A DNA stretch of 64,000 nucleotides from Thunnus maccoyii. Taxonomy: Eukaryota > Chordata > Actinopteri > Scombriformes > Scombridae. The stretch spans positions 22,058,501-22,122,500 of the forward strand of contig NC_056538.1 in the NCBI RefSeq assembly GCF_910596095.1, read 5' to 3'. Position 1 is the first letter of the stretch; the number at the start of each line of letters is the position of its first letter. A program made the position numbers and the translations under genes. The notes below the pieces were generated by a model. That model had not been told where the DNA came from. It did not search any database and saw nothing but the letters and a program-made list of their open reading frames with translations. Of this stretch, positions 41,301 to 52,609 are shown one piece after another.

Positions 41301-44300
41301 TCACAACATGTTGTTTGTTTGCTTTCTGAAATCAAGCGTAAACCCAGCCGTATTGCACTTTCCGAGCTGGCACACAGCTGTGATGGCTGATTCCAATAAA
41401 AAGGGCAGGCTTCTACTACCAAATATAACCTGCCACAGTGACTCTTAAATTGTTGCTGTAAAAGTTGTCAACAAGTGAAAAGATACAGAGTTTTTGAAAG
41501 CAAAAAGCTTTTTGCAAGAAGGGGAATTATGGCATTGAATATTCACATTCACAAATCTTCAGCATTGGCAGGTGCAAAATGTTTTTTTTGCAACCAAAAG
41601 GAAATGCTGCAGACAGATTTAAACACCACAAATTGGACAGTCTCACCTGTCAGATTTGCTAAATTATTGTGAAGCCTCATTCACAGCTCCCCAATAAATC
41701 ACCTCCTAAAACTGGTCAAAACATCATGCCTATGGTATGTTTTTTTTTAATGTACTGACTTTGTGCCATGTGTTTCCAGTTTACTTTTGTTTTGAGGAGC
41801 TCGTTGCTCTGGTGTTGAGACACCATAAACAAACTTACCTAGAGAAACAGTGAGTATGTTGGCATTCGCATGCTATATTCTACCAAATTATATTTTATTA
41901 AGGAAGGACTTAATTATATCTATCTATATATAGAAAGTGCTGGGAATCTCAGCAGATGGCACATGGTTTCACAGAATCTTGTGAAGCATAGGTGATGTGT
42001 GATATCTCATCTATCACTCAGGCAAATTTAAAGTATCCCAACCCAAACATCTGTCTTTACAACAAAACTGGTCAGTTGTAACAGTTGTCAATTCATACAT
42101 TCAAACTTTTATCATTTTGTCAACATAATAATAATATTTTTGTGAAATTAACCTGAAGAATTACTACATTTACATTTACAAATACAGTACTGTGTTTATT
42201 ACTGTAGGCACAGTATGTTTCCACAAGGCTTCAAGCCTGGAAAAATGTGAGTGCAATTTTCTGTGCTCCGGCAGGAAGGGCACTGAGTGTACATGAAAAA
42301 GTGAAATGTTCTTGTAACCACAATGACTAAATGCATGTACAATTATAGAAAATTCATAGATATGACCTTCAGAGATTGCAACAATTATTATAGGAGGAAT
42401 TTCATAATATTATTATAAGGGCTACTGCTGTATAAGATGTGTGTGTGTGTTTGTGCATACCAAGGTGCCATTGATGCTCCAGGAGACAGCCGGCTTTGGA
42501 GAACCTTCAGCCACACAAATCAAGACTTTATGTTGGCCATCTTCACCGCGCTGTTTGGACAGCTGTTTGATAACTGGAGCACCTGCAACAGGACGTAATT
42601 CTTCAGATACATCAGAATAAAAAAAGAATATTTGTAATACTGTTGTTGTATTACAATCATGGACACACCCAAAATGACATGAAATCTTTTGACATTTTGG
42701 GATATACACTTATTTGCTTTCTTGCACAAAGTTAGATGAGAAGCTTGATAACCGCTCTCGTGTCTGTATGATAAATATGAAGCTACAGCTAGCAGCCGAT
42801 TAGCTTAGCTTAGCTTAGCATAAAGAATGAAAACAGGGAAACTGTTAGCCTGAGTGTGCAAAGGTAGTTAAATCCACCTACCAGCACCTCTGAACTTCAC
42901 TAATTTAGCTGTTATAATTTGTTTGTTTCATACATGAAAAAACACAAGTGTAAAGATGACATGTTGTCCTTTTGATGTTGTGTACTTTTGTGAACTATGA
43001 ACAGAGGAAAACAAACAAGGACATTTCCTAAAATATCCGAATTTCCTTTAAAGAGTGGATGTGCCAGAATTTTCTTCAATTAAACAAAGATAAACTGAAG
43101 TAATTGTTTTTGGAGCCATGGAAAAACGATTAAGTCAGCACTCAGCTTCAATCAATAATGTTAAAAACCACAAACCAGGCCAGAAATCTTGGTGTAGTCA
43201 TGGACTCAGACCTGAATTTAAACAGCCACATTAAGACAATTACAAAGTCAGGCTACAATCACCTAAGGAATATATCAAGAATTAAAGGACTTATGTCTCA
43301 GCAGGATTTGGAAAAACTTGTCCATGCATTTATCTTCAGTAGACTCGACTACTGTAACGCTGTCTTCACAGGTCTCCCTAAAAAATCGATCAGACAGCTG
43401 CAGCTCATTCAGAACGCTGCTGCTCAAGTCCTCACTAAGACTAAGAAAGTGGATCATATCACTCCAGTTCTCAAATCTTCACACAGGTTTCCCATCTGTC
43501 AAAGAATTGATTTTAAAAATACTGCTGTTGGTTTATAAAGCACTGAATGTTTTGTGATCTTCTGCTACCTTATGAACCATCCAGACCTCTCAGGGCGTCT
43601 GGGACAGGTTTGCGTTCTGTTCCCAGAGTCAAAACTAAACATGGAGAAGCAGCATTCAGTTTATGCTCCATATATCTGGAACAAACACCCAGAAAACTGC
43701 AGGTCTGCTGCAACTCTCAGTTCTTTTAAAATCGAGGCTGAAGACTTTTCTGTTTGCCGCTGACTTTGATTTCAAATGAAATCAAATAATTATTCATTTC
43801 ATACACTGCGGTGTAACTTATTTTCCTGTTTTATCTGTCTTATTCTATTCTAGCTTCTTTTTATTTCCAATTTAACACCTTTTAATTGTATTTAAATGTC
43901 TTTTTACATTGCCTTGTGTTGCTTTTTTAATCTGTCTTGATGCCTTTTATGCTCAATGTAAAGCACTTTGAATTGCCTTGTTGTTGAAATGTGCTACACA
44001 AATAGATTTGCCTTGCCTTTAAGCCCTTACCTTCAACAACAAGCTCAAAAGAAGCTTTTCGTCTGAGGGGCCCCATCGTCACCTCACACTCGTAGAGGCC
44101 AGAGTCCGAGTAGGTCAGCTTGCTAAATTGGGGCTCTTTGTCCAGTTTAACATTATCCTAATTAAATAAAGAAAAAAACAGCATTTTCAATAACAAGCAC
44201 AAACTTTATTTCATTGATTGAGGCATTGTGATACAGAGTGTGTTTTTACCTTTGTCCAGGAGACCTTTGATTCCCCGGAAGCGCCGATATGGAAAGTTAG

Positions 44301-47300
44301 ATTCAAGGCCTCACCAGCACTCTTGACAATATTCCCAGTGGGGATTAAATTGATGTCTAGGTCTAAACGAAAGAAGATGGTGAAAAGATGATACAGAGGC
44401 CTGACAAGGGTTGATACATTCCTGTCGTTAAACACACAACCCTGCACTTGGCTCACAGCACTGCAGATGCAGCTTATTAGATGCAGTGCGGTTTACACAA
44501 CACTTTTCTTCCCAAAGCACAGGAGGACAGGTAGGCTGGTAAAGAGATAATATTTGATGAATATCATGCCATGTTTTGAAACTGAGAAAAATCTTCGAAA
44601 GGTTGGAACTCCGTGTTTGAAAGCTTAAAATCTAATAAAAAAAAGGTTTTGCAAGAAGTTTTGAAGGCTTGCATAATGTTTTGACAGGCTGAAAAAAAAT
44701 TCAGATCTCTGCAAATATTATTTTGTATTTGAGTTTTCCTTCTTCACAACTACAGCACTCTTTTTACAGTGTTTCTCCAACACATTTGCAGAGTTTCAAA
44801 TCTGTCACTGTTCTCCTGTTGTATTCGTTTATTTACCAGGTTAGAAACCTTATAAATGGTGATCTGAAAACTGGTGCAATGTTGGGGAAAAAAGTTTTGA
44901 AATGTTGAAGCTTGAGTTTCAAAAGGGTAAATCTTTTTTTTTTTTTTTTACTTTTGTGGATGTATTTTGCACTCGTACTGCAGACTGTTCTGTCAGAGCT
45001 GAGTTTACAACACCCACTTTTCAGAGATCTGCCCACAGAGTTGCAAGCTTGCGAGTCATGTGATTTCTGGAAGCGTTGTCTTGCTGCTTCTAGTATGAAA
45101 CTTGGAAACAGACCTACTGAGGAGAAAAAAAGGGATTCTGGAGGCAGGGGCTGAAGTACAGTCCAATCACATGTTGTATTTTCTGGGTTAGGTGGGATTG
45201 ACAGTGACTGGCGCGCACAGGATACACAAACAGGATGCACGGTTCTCTGTGCTGTCTGGCTGTCCAGAATTTGCCAGCTGGTTGGCAGCATCATCTAATT
45301 ATGAAAAATTTATCAATTTTCAAAGGCACTGAAGAATGTATGATCACTGAGAGTAATTTCATTATGTTTAATGTTAAGTTTTTAGGTTCATGAGATTACT
45401 TACCAGAGGAAAATAAATCACAGAAGTAGGCTGTCAAATTGAGTTCATTTAGATTAATTAATCATAAAAATAAGAACATGTTAAAAAAACACAAATAAAT
45501 GCATATAATATTAGCATTGTTGCTTGCAGTATTTCCCCTGGATTTTTTATCTTGATTTACTTATTTATTCATTGCAGTAGGTGCATACCCATCCACTCTT
45601 TAAGTGGGCCAAGATGTAGCCAACCGACCTCTTGCAAGAGTTATAGGTAACCTACAGACTAATTGTGATGGGTGTTAGATATATTTGGTGGTATGGTTCT
45701 CTTCTGGGACCTCCATGCCCATACATGGGAATTCATAGGCAGGGAGAGCAGCAGCAAAGACCCCCAATGGGAAACAGAAGAGAGCAGATAACAATAACAT
45801 CAGCAATGACAATGTTTAATTCAGATTATTTCATGTAAAGGAGGAGCTGGGGCGGTGGTGGGATTTGCACAGCGGCACGCGGAGGAAGCAGCAAGGGTAG
45901 GCAGGCAAGAGCAGTTTAAATAGGCCGCCCTGTATGACATTTGCCAATTGAATGCACAGAAGGGAACCAGCTGAGGCATCAGCTGGCGGGGGCTGCTTGA
46001 GATTAGCTGGCTGTGAAAGGATGGAGCTGGCTATGAAATCATCTGGCTATTAGCTGATGTGGGCTGAGCTTGACTGTAGCCTGCCAGACCCAACACTATA
46101 CGCTCAATATTGCTTTGCAGGGACACAGGGATTATGCTAAATAGAAAAGCTACCATGAGCTACCAGCTCAATTTAGACAGTCTGCTTACTTACATACAAT
46201 GACTAGCTATTATTTATCAACACTATAGCTCCCACATTTTGATGCCATACCCATGGCCCTGCATAGACCTAATGATGAAGAGTTCAGACAAAGTGCGACA
46301 CCTGCTGGTCAGGTTGTGCAATAATAGTTTTTTGGTATGTGGTTCAACTCTGTTCCACTGTTCTTAACTGTCTTTTTACACCATCTGTAGTGTTAATAAG
46401 GAAAAACTGAGCTTGCTCTTTGACTTTTGAAAATAGATATGATGCTTTATGGTAAATCAACTTTATTATTGTACATGTGGCCAAAAATAGGCTATTTAGT
46501 GAATATTTACCTGTTGTATTTCACGCTGACATTTTTACTGCACTAATTAATTAGGTGTCTAGCATAGCTGTCAGCGCATAACATTAAAATCCATGGTCAA
46601 AGGAAAGATTTAACAATGCAAGGTAAAAATCTTCATTTTGAAAATATTATGGTATTGGTTTACTATTTGAAAAGAATAAATACAATAAAATTGAGAACTG
46701 ATTTGTATATGTAGCCCATAATTCTCAGTCATGAATTAATGGTTATGAGCATCATAACACAGAGAGTTTTTATACATTTCTATGTGTGGTCCGACAATTA
46801 TTAAACTACTCGATTCTATGATCTGCAGGGTTATGACCATGGCTCACTATGCTACAAATGATAGACTAACACCTTTGTTATTCCTAGTAGGGCTGTCAAT
46901 CATTAAAATTTTTAATTGAATTAATTACATGATATGCTGATTAATTAATAGAATTATTTGCAAACATAAAGACAATTATCAATATTTGCTTAGAAAAGCC
47001 CTCAAATAAAAATACTCAAAACCATGAATTTATTTTGGCACATGTGTAAAGCATTGATTAACATAAGTTTATCACTTAAGCCGGTGTTTCTCTACCATAG
47101 GCAGTGATGCGCCCATCACTCAGACAGGACCATCCAACACAAAATCTGAGTATTTGTGCAGACGATCCTGAAATAATTTTAAACTCGTCATAAAATGTTT
47201 ACCTATGGAAAACTATCATTCATTCATTAATTTGTTAATGTGTATTTTTGCATAAAACAAAACTGAAAAGCGACACAAACTGCAGCCTCTCTGTTTATCA

Positions 47301-47637
47301 AGGTGAGGCAACACACTCTTCCAGGGAACACCGACTAGTAGTGATGCTGAGCTCAGGTGAGATATGTGCCAGCAGGCGGACTGACAGTCACAAACCTGCT
47401 GTGACTTCAGACAGATGCTGTCAGTGAAATGAGCAGAGCCACAAACAACTGACTGAACCGATAACTGAACACCTGTGCATTTGGTCAACTTAACAGCATA
47501 ATTTAACTGTATTTTAGATGCTTCCTGAATGATTCCGTAGGCTAAACCTGACAGGCACATGTCAGTTTTGCTGACCTGACAACACATATAACAGCAGTTC
47601 TCCCACCACCCCCATGGGAACCAGCACCAACCACCAT

Positions 47638-47677
<40 letters not shown>

Positions 47678-50600
47678 GCAGCCCTAATTCCTTGCTTTAT
47701 TTTCCTCTGGTAAGTAATCTTATGAACCTAAAAACCTAACATTAAACATAATGAAATTACTCTCAGTGATCATACAGTCTCCAGTGCCTTTGAAGATTGA
47801 TACATTTTTCATAATATTTTTCATAATGTCAAAACATTATGCAAGCCTTCAAAACTTAGTTTCAATCTTGCAAAACCTTTCTTATTAGATATCAAGCTTT
47901 CAAACACTGAGTATCAACCTTTTGAAGCTTTTTTTTCAAGTTTCAAAACATGTTATGATATTCATCCTAGATTACAGGCAAAAAAGGAAATTACACCAAC
48001 AATGATGCTGCTGTGTGGCAAAATTGCAGTAATTTCTATTTTTCAAGAAATACAGCATGTTTTGGTCTCTTACAGTTGACTGTGATGTCCTTAGAAGCTT
48101 CCATCGAGGGGTCATCAATGAGAGAGCATTTGTATTCACCAGTGTTGTCACGTGAGACATCGCTGATGGTGTAAGTATTTGTGTTCTCCACTTTCACCAT
48201 CTCCCCCTTCAAAGACAAACAATTGAACAATGGCAGGGGATTAGTTTATGATACTTTATTGAAGAAAAACAAGCAAATAAATCTATAGATGCAATTCTGT
48301 AATAATCACAGATAGAGGAAATATTAATGAGCATGTGTACCTTAAGGTGGAAGTTAAAGCTTGTAGGAGCTGGGTTACCATCTGCCACACACTTCAGAGT
48401 CACATTGTCTCCTTCGACAAGAGGGTCCTGAGCAATGACCTGAAGGACGACGTTCTCTGTAGAGTCTGTGCAGAAAACAGAAAGATAGAAAGTCAGAGAG
48501 GGGGATGTTTGTGAGGGTGGAGGGTGTATCAAGTGGAGCGTGTGCCCCCAACAGCTGACTGCAGGGACTGCAGAGACCAACCATGTCAGCATGCTACAGA
48601 GAGCTCAAACTTCACTATTGGCTATGAACAACTTCAAATTCGCAGAGATGGGTGAAATGTAGTCACTCAACCAAACAATCCTTTCAAAGCTCGAATGTTT
48701 CTGCTCCATCTGAGGCAAACTCCCTCACATTTCTTGCAAGGAAGTGTTCAAGTTCTGCTTTAAAGGCCACAGTGAGCAGGTAACTTCAATATTTATTGCT
48801 GTGTTCAGTATAAATCCCACTACAGAGTTACAGAATCCACACCTCATTTCTCAGCTGTCACCATTATTGTTACTGTTGTCTCTCTTGGCTGGAAGCAAAA
48901 GAGTCTGAAAAATAACACGTGGCAGTCTGTCACCGCTAGCTACTGCTGTTTTTTCTTTAGGTCAGGAGCTGCTGCTGATGTGGGCCTGAAAAGCCTAATT
49001 AGACACTGTGTACTGATGTTGATTTTAACATAAAAACACTGTTTTTTTCCATGTTCTCTCATGTTAAATAAAATAAGGCAGCTATTTACTAGCCAAAAAT
49101 AAAGCAAAATCACATTATAGTCCATAGAAACTCCCACTTAAATAACTGAGCCTCAGAATTGAAAATAATACAATACTTTCAGTTGTATCAACACATCTTT
49201 AAAAAGTGAAAGAATATTTTATATGCTCAGATACCAATTATATTTTCAAATTAGATCAATTCTAAATTGTTACACTAAACATTGTAGAAGTCTATGAGCA
49301 AGTTTTTGAGATAAACTACAAGAAAAAGAAGCAAAGAAAACAACTGGGCTTCAGGGAGGTAAATATAAGACAAAGAATTAATTTTTCATTGTCTGTGATG
49401 ATGAAACTGAAACAGCATTTTTTTCATTTTGTGCCGAGGTTTTAACACAGTACTCTTGACAACAGGTCGCCTGCAGTTGTTGCATTTCAGAAAATGTGTC
49501 CAATGAATGTTGTTAGCAGCGTTCAGTGACTCACATGTGATACTGAAGGTCACTGGAGAGGACACCAGCTCTGCACCCACAGTATGCTGAGTGCTGCAAG
49601 TGAACTGGGCATCTGTGTCTTCCTTCTCAGCTGAATACTCCAGTTTGGAGGAAGTGGTCGAGAGGCCAGTAACAGGGTCTACCTGCACCGAGGCTTGGAT
49701 GGAAATCCCTAGACAAGAAACAAACAACTCTGTCTGAAAACTCAAGGAAACAATGGTGTAATTAACAACACACTGGATTCAGACAGTCTGCTAGTGCGGC
49801 ACAATTCATCACAGAAGAATAAGTTACAGTAACTGTCCCCCTCAGAGAGAATAATTCATCCAAAACACTCTGATGAGCTGTTTTTGTTAGCATTTAAAAT
49901 CATGCAACAGGATGAAGAATACACACCTTTCCCATCAGCCACCAGGGGTTTATTGTTCTTAAACCATGTGATGTTTGCAGCTGGATTGGCGTCTTGTGCA
50001 ACGCATGTTCCTAGCTGTGGGGGGAAAAAAAAAAAAATTAAATCTGAGAAAGATGACAAAAACCTGCACTTGAAGACAAAATTATTGAAAAAGAAAAATC
50101 ACAATTTCATGAATTCAGGATGAATCTGCATTTTCTTAAATAACCAAATATCAGAGCAAATTAGCTTTTTATACGCCCCTCTAGCTTTTGAGGATTGAGG
50201 AGTTGTCTACGCAATAGACCGTGAAATGCCCAAAAGCATTTCTAAAGCCTCTCAGATCCTTTGGGTATTGAAATTGCAGTAAGGGGGGGTTCTTCTATTT
50301 ACTAATTCATGAGAATCACTTCAAAGAACTCATTACTGTAGTAACATGGACTGCGCTATGCCTCAAGATACCTTAGCTCAAGTGAGGGATTTCCCTTGAT
50401 GGTTTACTTCTTAATATAATATAGGTATAAGCAATGTTTATCATTAAAAACCACACCTTAGTAAGTTTGCCGATCTCTAGTTCCTCTGCTTTGTCAGAAA
50501 TCTCCAGACCTGTCGGTGTCTCTGCGATACAAGAAAAAATGTGTTAACGGACAGGATGTTATTGTACATGATTTGTGTGCTGTATGTTGCTCATATCAGA

Positions 50601-51220
50601 CACCTAAACCGAAAAGATAAGTGGTATTTTAGTCTTCTGCGAGCTTTTACTCACTGTAGATCACCACGTTAACTGGGTATTCTGTGATGTCTGCCCCACC
50701 CACCACCATGCAGGTGAAAGTCCTCTGGTCGGTCAACTTGGCTGCAGAAAGCAGCAGACTGGAGTTTGCAGCCATGCTAACACGACCCTTGTATTCATCA
50801 TTGGCGCTGATTGAGACATTCAATGATATCTTCTTGACCAGCAGGTCTCCTGAAAGTCCCTCTCCTTTGTCCTGGAGAGAAAAAGCAGAGTGCACTTGTT
50901 ACATATCTGTCACATATGGCATTGGCCTCCAGTTCAAATAAAAGCACACAGTGTTTTGTTCTACACCCTCTGCTCATGCAGTGTCATATGGAGGGACAGA
51001 TGCATGCTCTAATGCACAGCAAATGCACTCAGACTGGGCGTGGCTCAGACATGATAAGTGGGTGTCAGACGGACTTCACCATTTTGAATCCATTGACCTC
51101 CGCTGTGACTTACATATTTCCATTTAGTGATCATGACGTCTTCTGCTTTTACAGCTCCATTGTTGCACGGGATCTCGAGTGTTTCCCCATACAGGCCGAT
51201 AACAGTCTCCAGACCGCTGA
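35268..51220 (-). CDS. alcam: ALCAM/CD166 (neurolin) cell-adhesion molecule, exons 2-15
   Basis: Type I membrane glycoprotein of the Ig superfamily, mediating homophilic adhesion and CD6 binding, and axon guidance in fish. Exons (minus): 51220-51114, 50871-50655, 50521-50457, 50014-49927, 49708-49535, 48465-48341, 48206-48074, 44362-44250, 44157-44031, 42582-42461, 38296-38164, 37311-37282, 36827-36716, 35370-35268. They sum to 1,649 nt, phase-consistent: 548 residues plus two bases of a split codon. Five Ig domains (V-V-C2-C2-C2), eight N-x-S/T sequons, stalk, TM segment [20 protein letters not shown], short acidic/basic tail. D4 lacks its first disulphide Cys. The signal-peptide exon is not in view. 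Paralogue a or b unresolved. Confidence 0.93.
35500..36080. mobile_element. Palindromic (foldback) MITE, full copy
   Basis: Begins TTCAACATTTTGGGAAATAC and ends with its inverted, diverged counterpart (GTGCATTTCCCTAAATGA). Internal TTAGCTTAGC tandem units at 35,630-35,660 mirror GCTAAGCTAAGC near 35,970, and GCTAGC-flanked AAACAGCTAGC mirrors TTAGCTATTTCCCC. I recognise this as a repeat common in percomorph fish; superfamily not assigned. Confidence 0.75.
36336..36470. mobile_element. 135-bp MITE with 22-bp TIRs and TA duplication
   Basis: CCTTGCGAGGCAGCTGGATT at the left and its near-perfect inverse at the right (AATCCAGTTGCCTCGCAAGG); one mismatch over the first 20. TA lies immediately outside both ends. 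It sits in the alcam intron before the last exon. Confidence 0.8.
36716..36827 (-). CDS. alcam: alcam exon 14: transmembrane segment
   Basis: 112 nt. QSDDNDQTK, hydrophobic helix [28 protein letters not shown] stop-transfer; near-identical in layout to human. Confidence 0.95.
37282..37311 (-). CDS. alcam: alcam exon 13: 30-nt stalk exon
   Basis: 30 nt between ttcag and gtaagt, encoding FGEVRMDKQ plus split codons at both ends. Length divisible by three and same phase on each side, so skipping preserves frame. It corresponds in position to the alternatively spliced human ALCAM stalk exon. Confidence 0.82.
37398..37434. repeat. (CTACTT)n hexanucleotide repeat
   Basis: Tandem CTACTT units with small variants in an alcam intron, about 90 bp from the 30-nt exon. 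Confidence 0.9.
38164..38296 (-). CDS. alcam: alcam exon 12: Ig D5, second half
   Basis: 133 nt. [28 protein letters not shown] (second D5 Cys), DINVSS. Good gtaagt donor. Confidence 0.92.
38402..38755. mobile_element. hAT-like MITE (percomorph CAGTGG family)
   Basis: Left end CAGTGGCATAAGAAGTATTC followed by AGATCC, internal phrases built from AAGTAAAAGTAC, and a right end with AAGTACCTC...GTACTTAGTTGC are those of a familiar fish hAT-type MITE. Borders approximate; TSD not resolved. It lies about 105 bp upstream of alcam exon 12. Confidence 0.6.
38799..38812. promoter_or_regulatory. CTCF-like core motif
   Basis: CCACTAGGGGGCGA matches the CTCF core consensus closely. Located in the alcam intron upstream of exon 12. 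Occupancy unknown. Confidence 0.5.
40017..40946. mobile_element. hAT-like nonautonomous element
   Basis: Starts CAGGGCTGCTGCACAC with TTTAAGGCTTTTTAAGAC inside; ends in the inverse-type TGACCTTTAAAGGATCCGC then AGGACCCCTG. TCTTAC lies on both flanks (40,011-40,016 and 40,947-40,952), read as (part of) a target duplication. No transposase frame seen. Confidence 0.6.
42461..42582 (-). CDS. alcam: alcam exon 11: Ig D5, first half
   Basis: 122 nt. [36 protein letters not shown] (first D5 Cys and Trp). A CA run follows about 8 nt after the donor. Confidence 0.93.
42690..43035. mobile_element. Partial copy of the palindromic MITE
   Basis: GACATTTTGGGATATACACT, TGAAGCTACAGCTAGCAGCC and TTAGCTTAGCTTAGC match the left half of the 35,500 copy. 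The right half is missing, replaced by an L2 fragment that starts nearby. Confidence 0.7.
43050..44020 (+). mobile_element. L2-type LINE 3' fragment (RT end and tail)
   Basis: Encodes the end of an L2-family RT and C terminus in two frames: [40 protein letters not shown], then after a shift [14 protein letters not shown]. The 3' tail (AATTGCCTTGTTGTTGAAAT then TGCCTT units) ends near 44,020, directly before alcam exon 10's donor. 5'-truncated, as is usual for LINEs. Confidence 0.85.
44031..44157 (-). CDS. alcam: alcam exon 10: Ig D4, second half
   Basis: 127 nt. [28 protein letters not shown] (second D4 Cys), SFELVVE. The intron just after its donor is occupied by an L2 3' tail. Confidence 0.93.
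44250..44362 (-). CDS. alcam: alcam exon 9: Ig D4, first half
   Basis: 113 nt. [37 protein letters not shown]. The position of the B-strand cysteine (human PVSCTISAS) is Phe (TTC) here. Confidence 0.92.
44556..47966. repeat. ~3.4-kb block bounded by long inverted arms
   Basis: The right arm, about 47,692-47,966, read in reverse, matches 44,556-44,695 and then 45,300-45,415 with scattered mismatches. The left arm is therefore split by about 600 bp (44,696-45,299). The interior has no recognisable transposase. A hAT-like MITE (46,888-47,688) lies against the right arm. All inside one alcam intron. Confidence 0.7.
46888..47688. mobile_element. hAT-like MITE with 8-bp duplication
   Basis: Left end TAGGGCTGTCAATC followed by AATTAATTACAT phrases; right end GCAGCCCTA. 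Flanks ATTCCTAG (left) and ATTCCTTG (right) agree at 7 of 8 bases, a hAT-style target duplication. Contains a (TAA)n run at about 47,638-47,678. Confidence 0.65.
48074..48206 (-). CDS. alcam: alcam exon 8: Ig D3, second half
   Basis: 133 nt. [33 protein letters not shown] (second D3 Cys). Confidence 0.93.
48341..48465 (-). CDS. alcam: alcam exon 7: Ig D3, first half
   Basis: 125 nt. [37 protein letters not shown]. First D3 Cys and a sequon. Confidence 0.92.
49535..49708 (-). CDS. alcam: alcam exon 6: Ig D2, second half
   Basis: 174 nt. [20 protein letters not shown], then DAQFTCSTQ (second D2 Cys). Confidence 0.9.
49927..50014 (-). CDS. alcam: alcam exon 5: Ig D2, first half
   Basis: 88 nt. 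[19 protein letters not shown]: first D2 Cys, core Trp, one sequon. Confidence 0.9.
50457..50521 (-). CDS. alcam: alcam exon 4: D1-D2 junction
   Basis: 65 nt encoding [20 protein letters not shown], equivalent to the human LETEQLKKLG stretch. Ends AAG before gtgtgg. Confidence 0.85.
50655..50871 (-). CDS. alcam: alcam exon 3: Ig D1, second half
   Basis: 217 nt. [14 protein letters not shown] through [12 protein letters not shown] (second D1 Cys) and YPVNVVIY. Two sequons (NVS, NSS). Confidence 0.9.
51114..51220 (-). CDS. alcam: alcam exon 2: Ig D1, first half
   Basis: 107 nt, enters with two bases of a split codon. Encodes [18 protein letters not shown]... to KWKY, containing the first D1 cysteine and core Trp. 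The first exon that I can identify. Confidence 0.88.
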
Positions 51221-52609
51221 CTGTGAAAGAGAAAAAGCAAGGCCACATTTTTCAATTACTTTTTTCAGGAGGGCTAGTCTCGTGAGCTCCAACACAGCAT
51301 GCATGTTTTTGACTGAAAATTGAATTCTGTCATTATTCTGAATGAAGTACCCCCCATCCCCCCCGTTCTGTATATATTTGACTGACATTTATCAATACCA
51401 CTTAGTTTTCGCCTAAATACACTAAGAGCAGCAGCTTCTATAGTTCTGCTAATTTTACAGCTCCCTTGGCAAAAAAACTCCAACCTTTCCTGCCCTAAAT
51501 TTCATTCAAAACATCGCCATGGAGACAAAGTGCTTGAGAGGGGGGATGGGAGGAGGGTGCCAGCAGAAGTGTCTCAATGGGATGCGATGAGGGGTGAGAG
51601 CCAGAGGGCCACAGGGAAAGAGAGGCTGCCATGGCCCGACTGAAAATGAGGTGTTGCTCAGTTTTTTGGTATTCACATTCACATTTCAGACCTCTTAGAG
51701 TTCAAGCTAAGGTAAATGCATGAGTGGGTGTGTGGAGTTGACAGCTAAAGCTTAAATCCAAAACAGCTCATCAGCAGTTCAGCAAAGTGTATAAGAACAA
51801 AGCAATGACCATCCACTTTCTATCAGTGACAATTCTGTCCTTGTATCTACAGGAGAAAGCACCAAACAATGAAGATTCTCGAATATTCTGTGTGCATTCA
51901 ACCCTGAAATTGTGGGATTAAACTCATGCACAAAGAGCTACAATGCCATTTCTGCACTGCCTCATAAGTTTTACTCTGACTTTCTCTGTTTTAACCCATC
52001 AGTCTTTTAAACTGCGATGAGGAATTTTCCTCAAATGAGGCGGTTCTTTCATTTGCTTTGTGTGTGATGGTCATTTGAATCCTGTTTGAATGAAAGTAAA
52101 TACTTTTACTATGGTTACCATTGTCTACATTAGACCGGAGTAACAACTGGGAGGACCCTGCAGGCATATTTGCACAGTTGTGATGTCAGGATGCAGAGGC
52201 AAGCTTCCTATACTTTGACTGTTTTGTTTTCCCACGTTAAACCCCCCATTGTCAAGTGTCAAATCAAGACAATTAATCAAGTTCATAAAATAGTTACTCA
52301 CTGTTTTAACACATGACTTTACTAATATCAAACAGTTTGCCTCAAGTCAACAAAGTTTACTGTGTATTACCATCTTCCTGACACCCAGTTGAATAAGTTC
52401 ACACTTGTCACTCATATTTATGAGCTGTCAGATCTGAAACAACATCGAGTCTGATGCTGAACTAACTGGCATCTGTAAAGCCACAACAGCAAGCAGATGA
52501 CAAACAACAGACAATTCAATATGATTTCAGACAGCCCCGTGTTTAGCTCTGATTACTTTCTGTACTTTCTTTTAAGTGGTTTTCTACCATATAGCTGAAT
52601 CTGTGCAAA

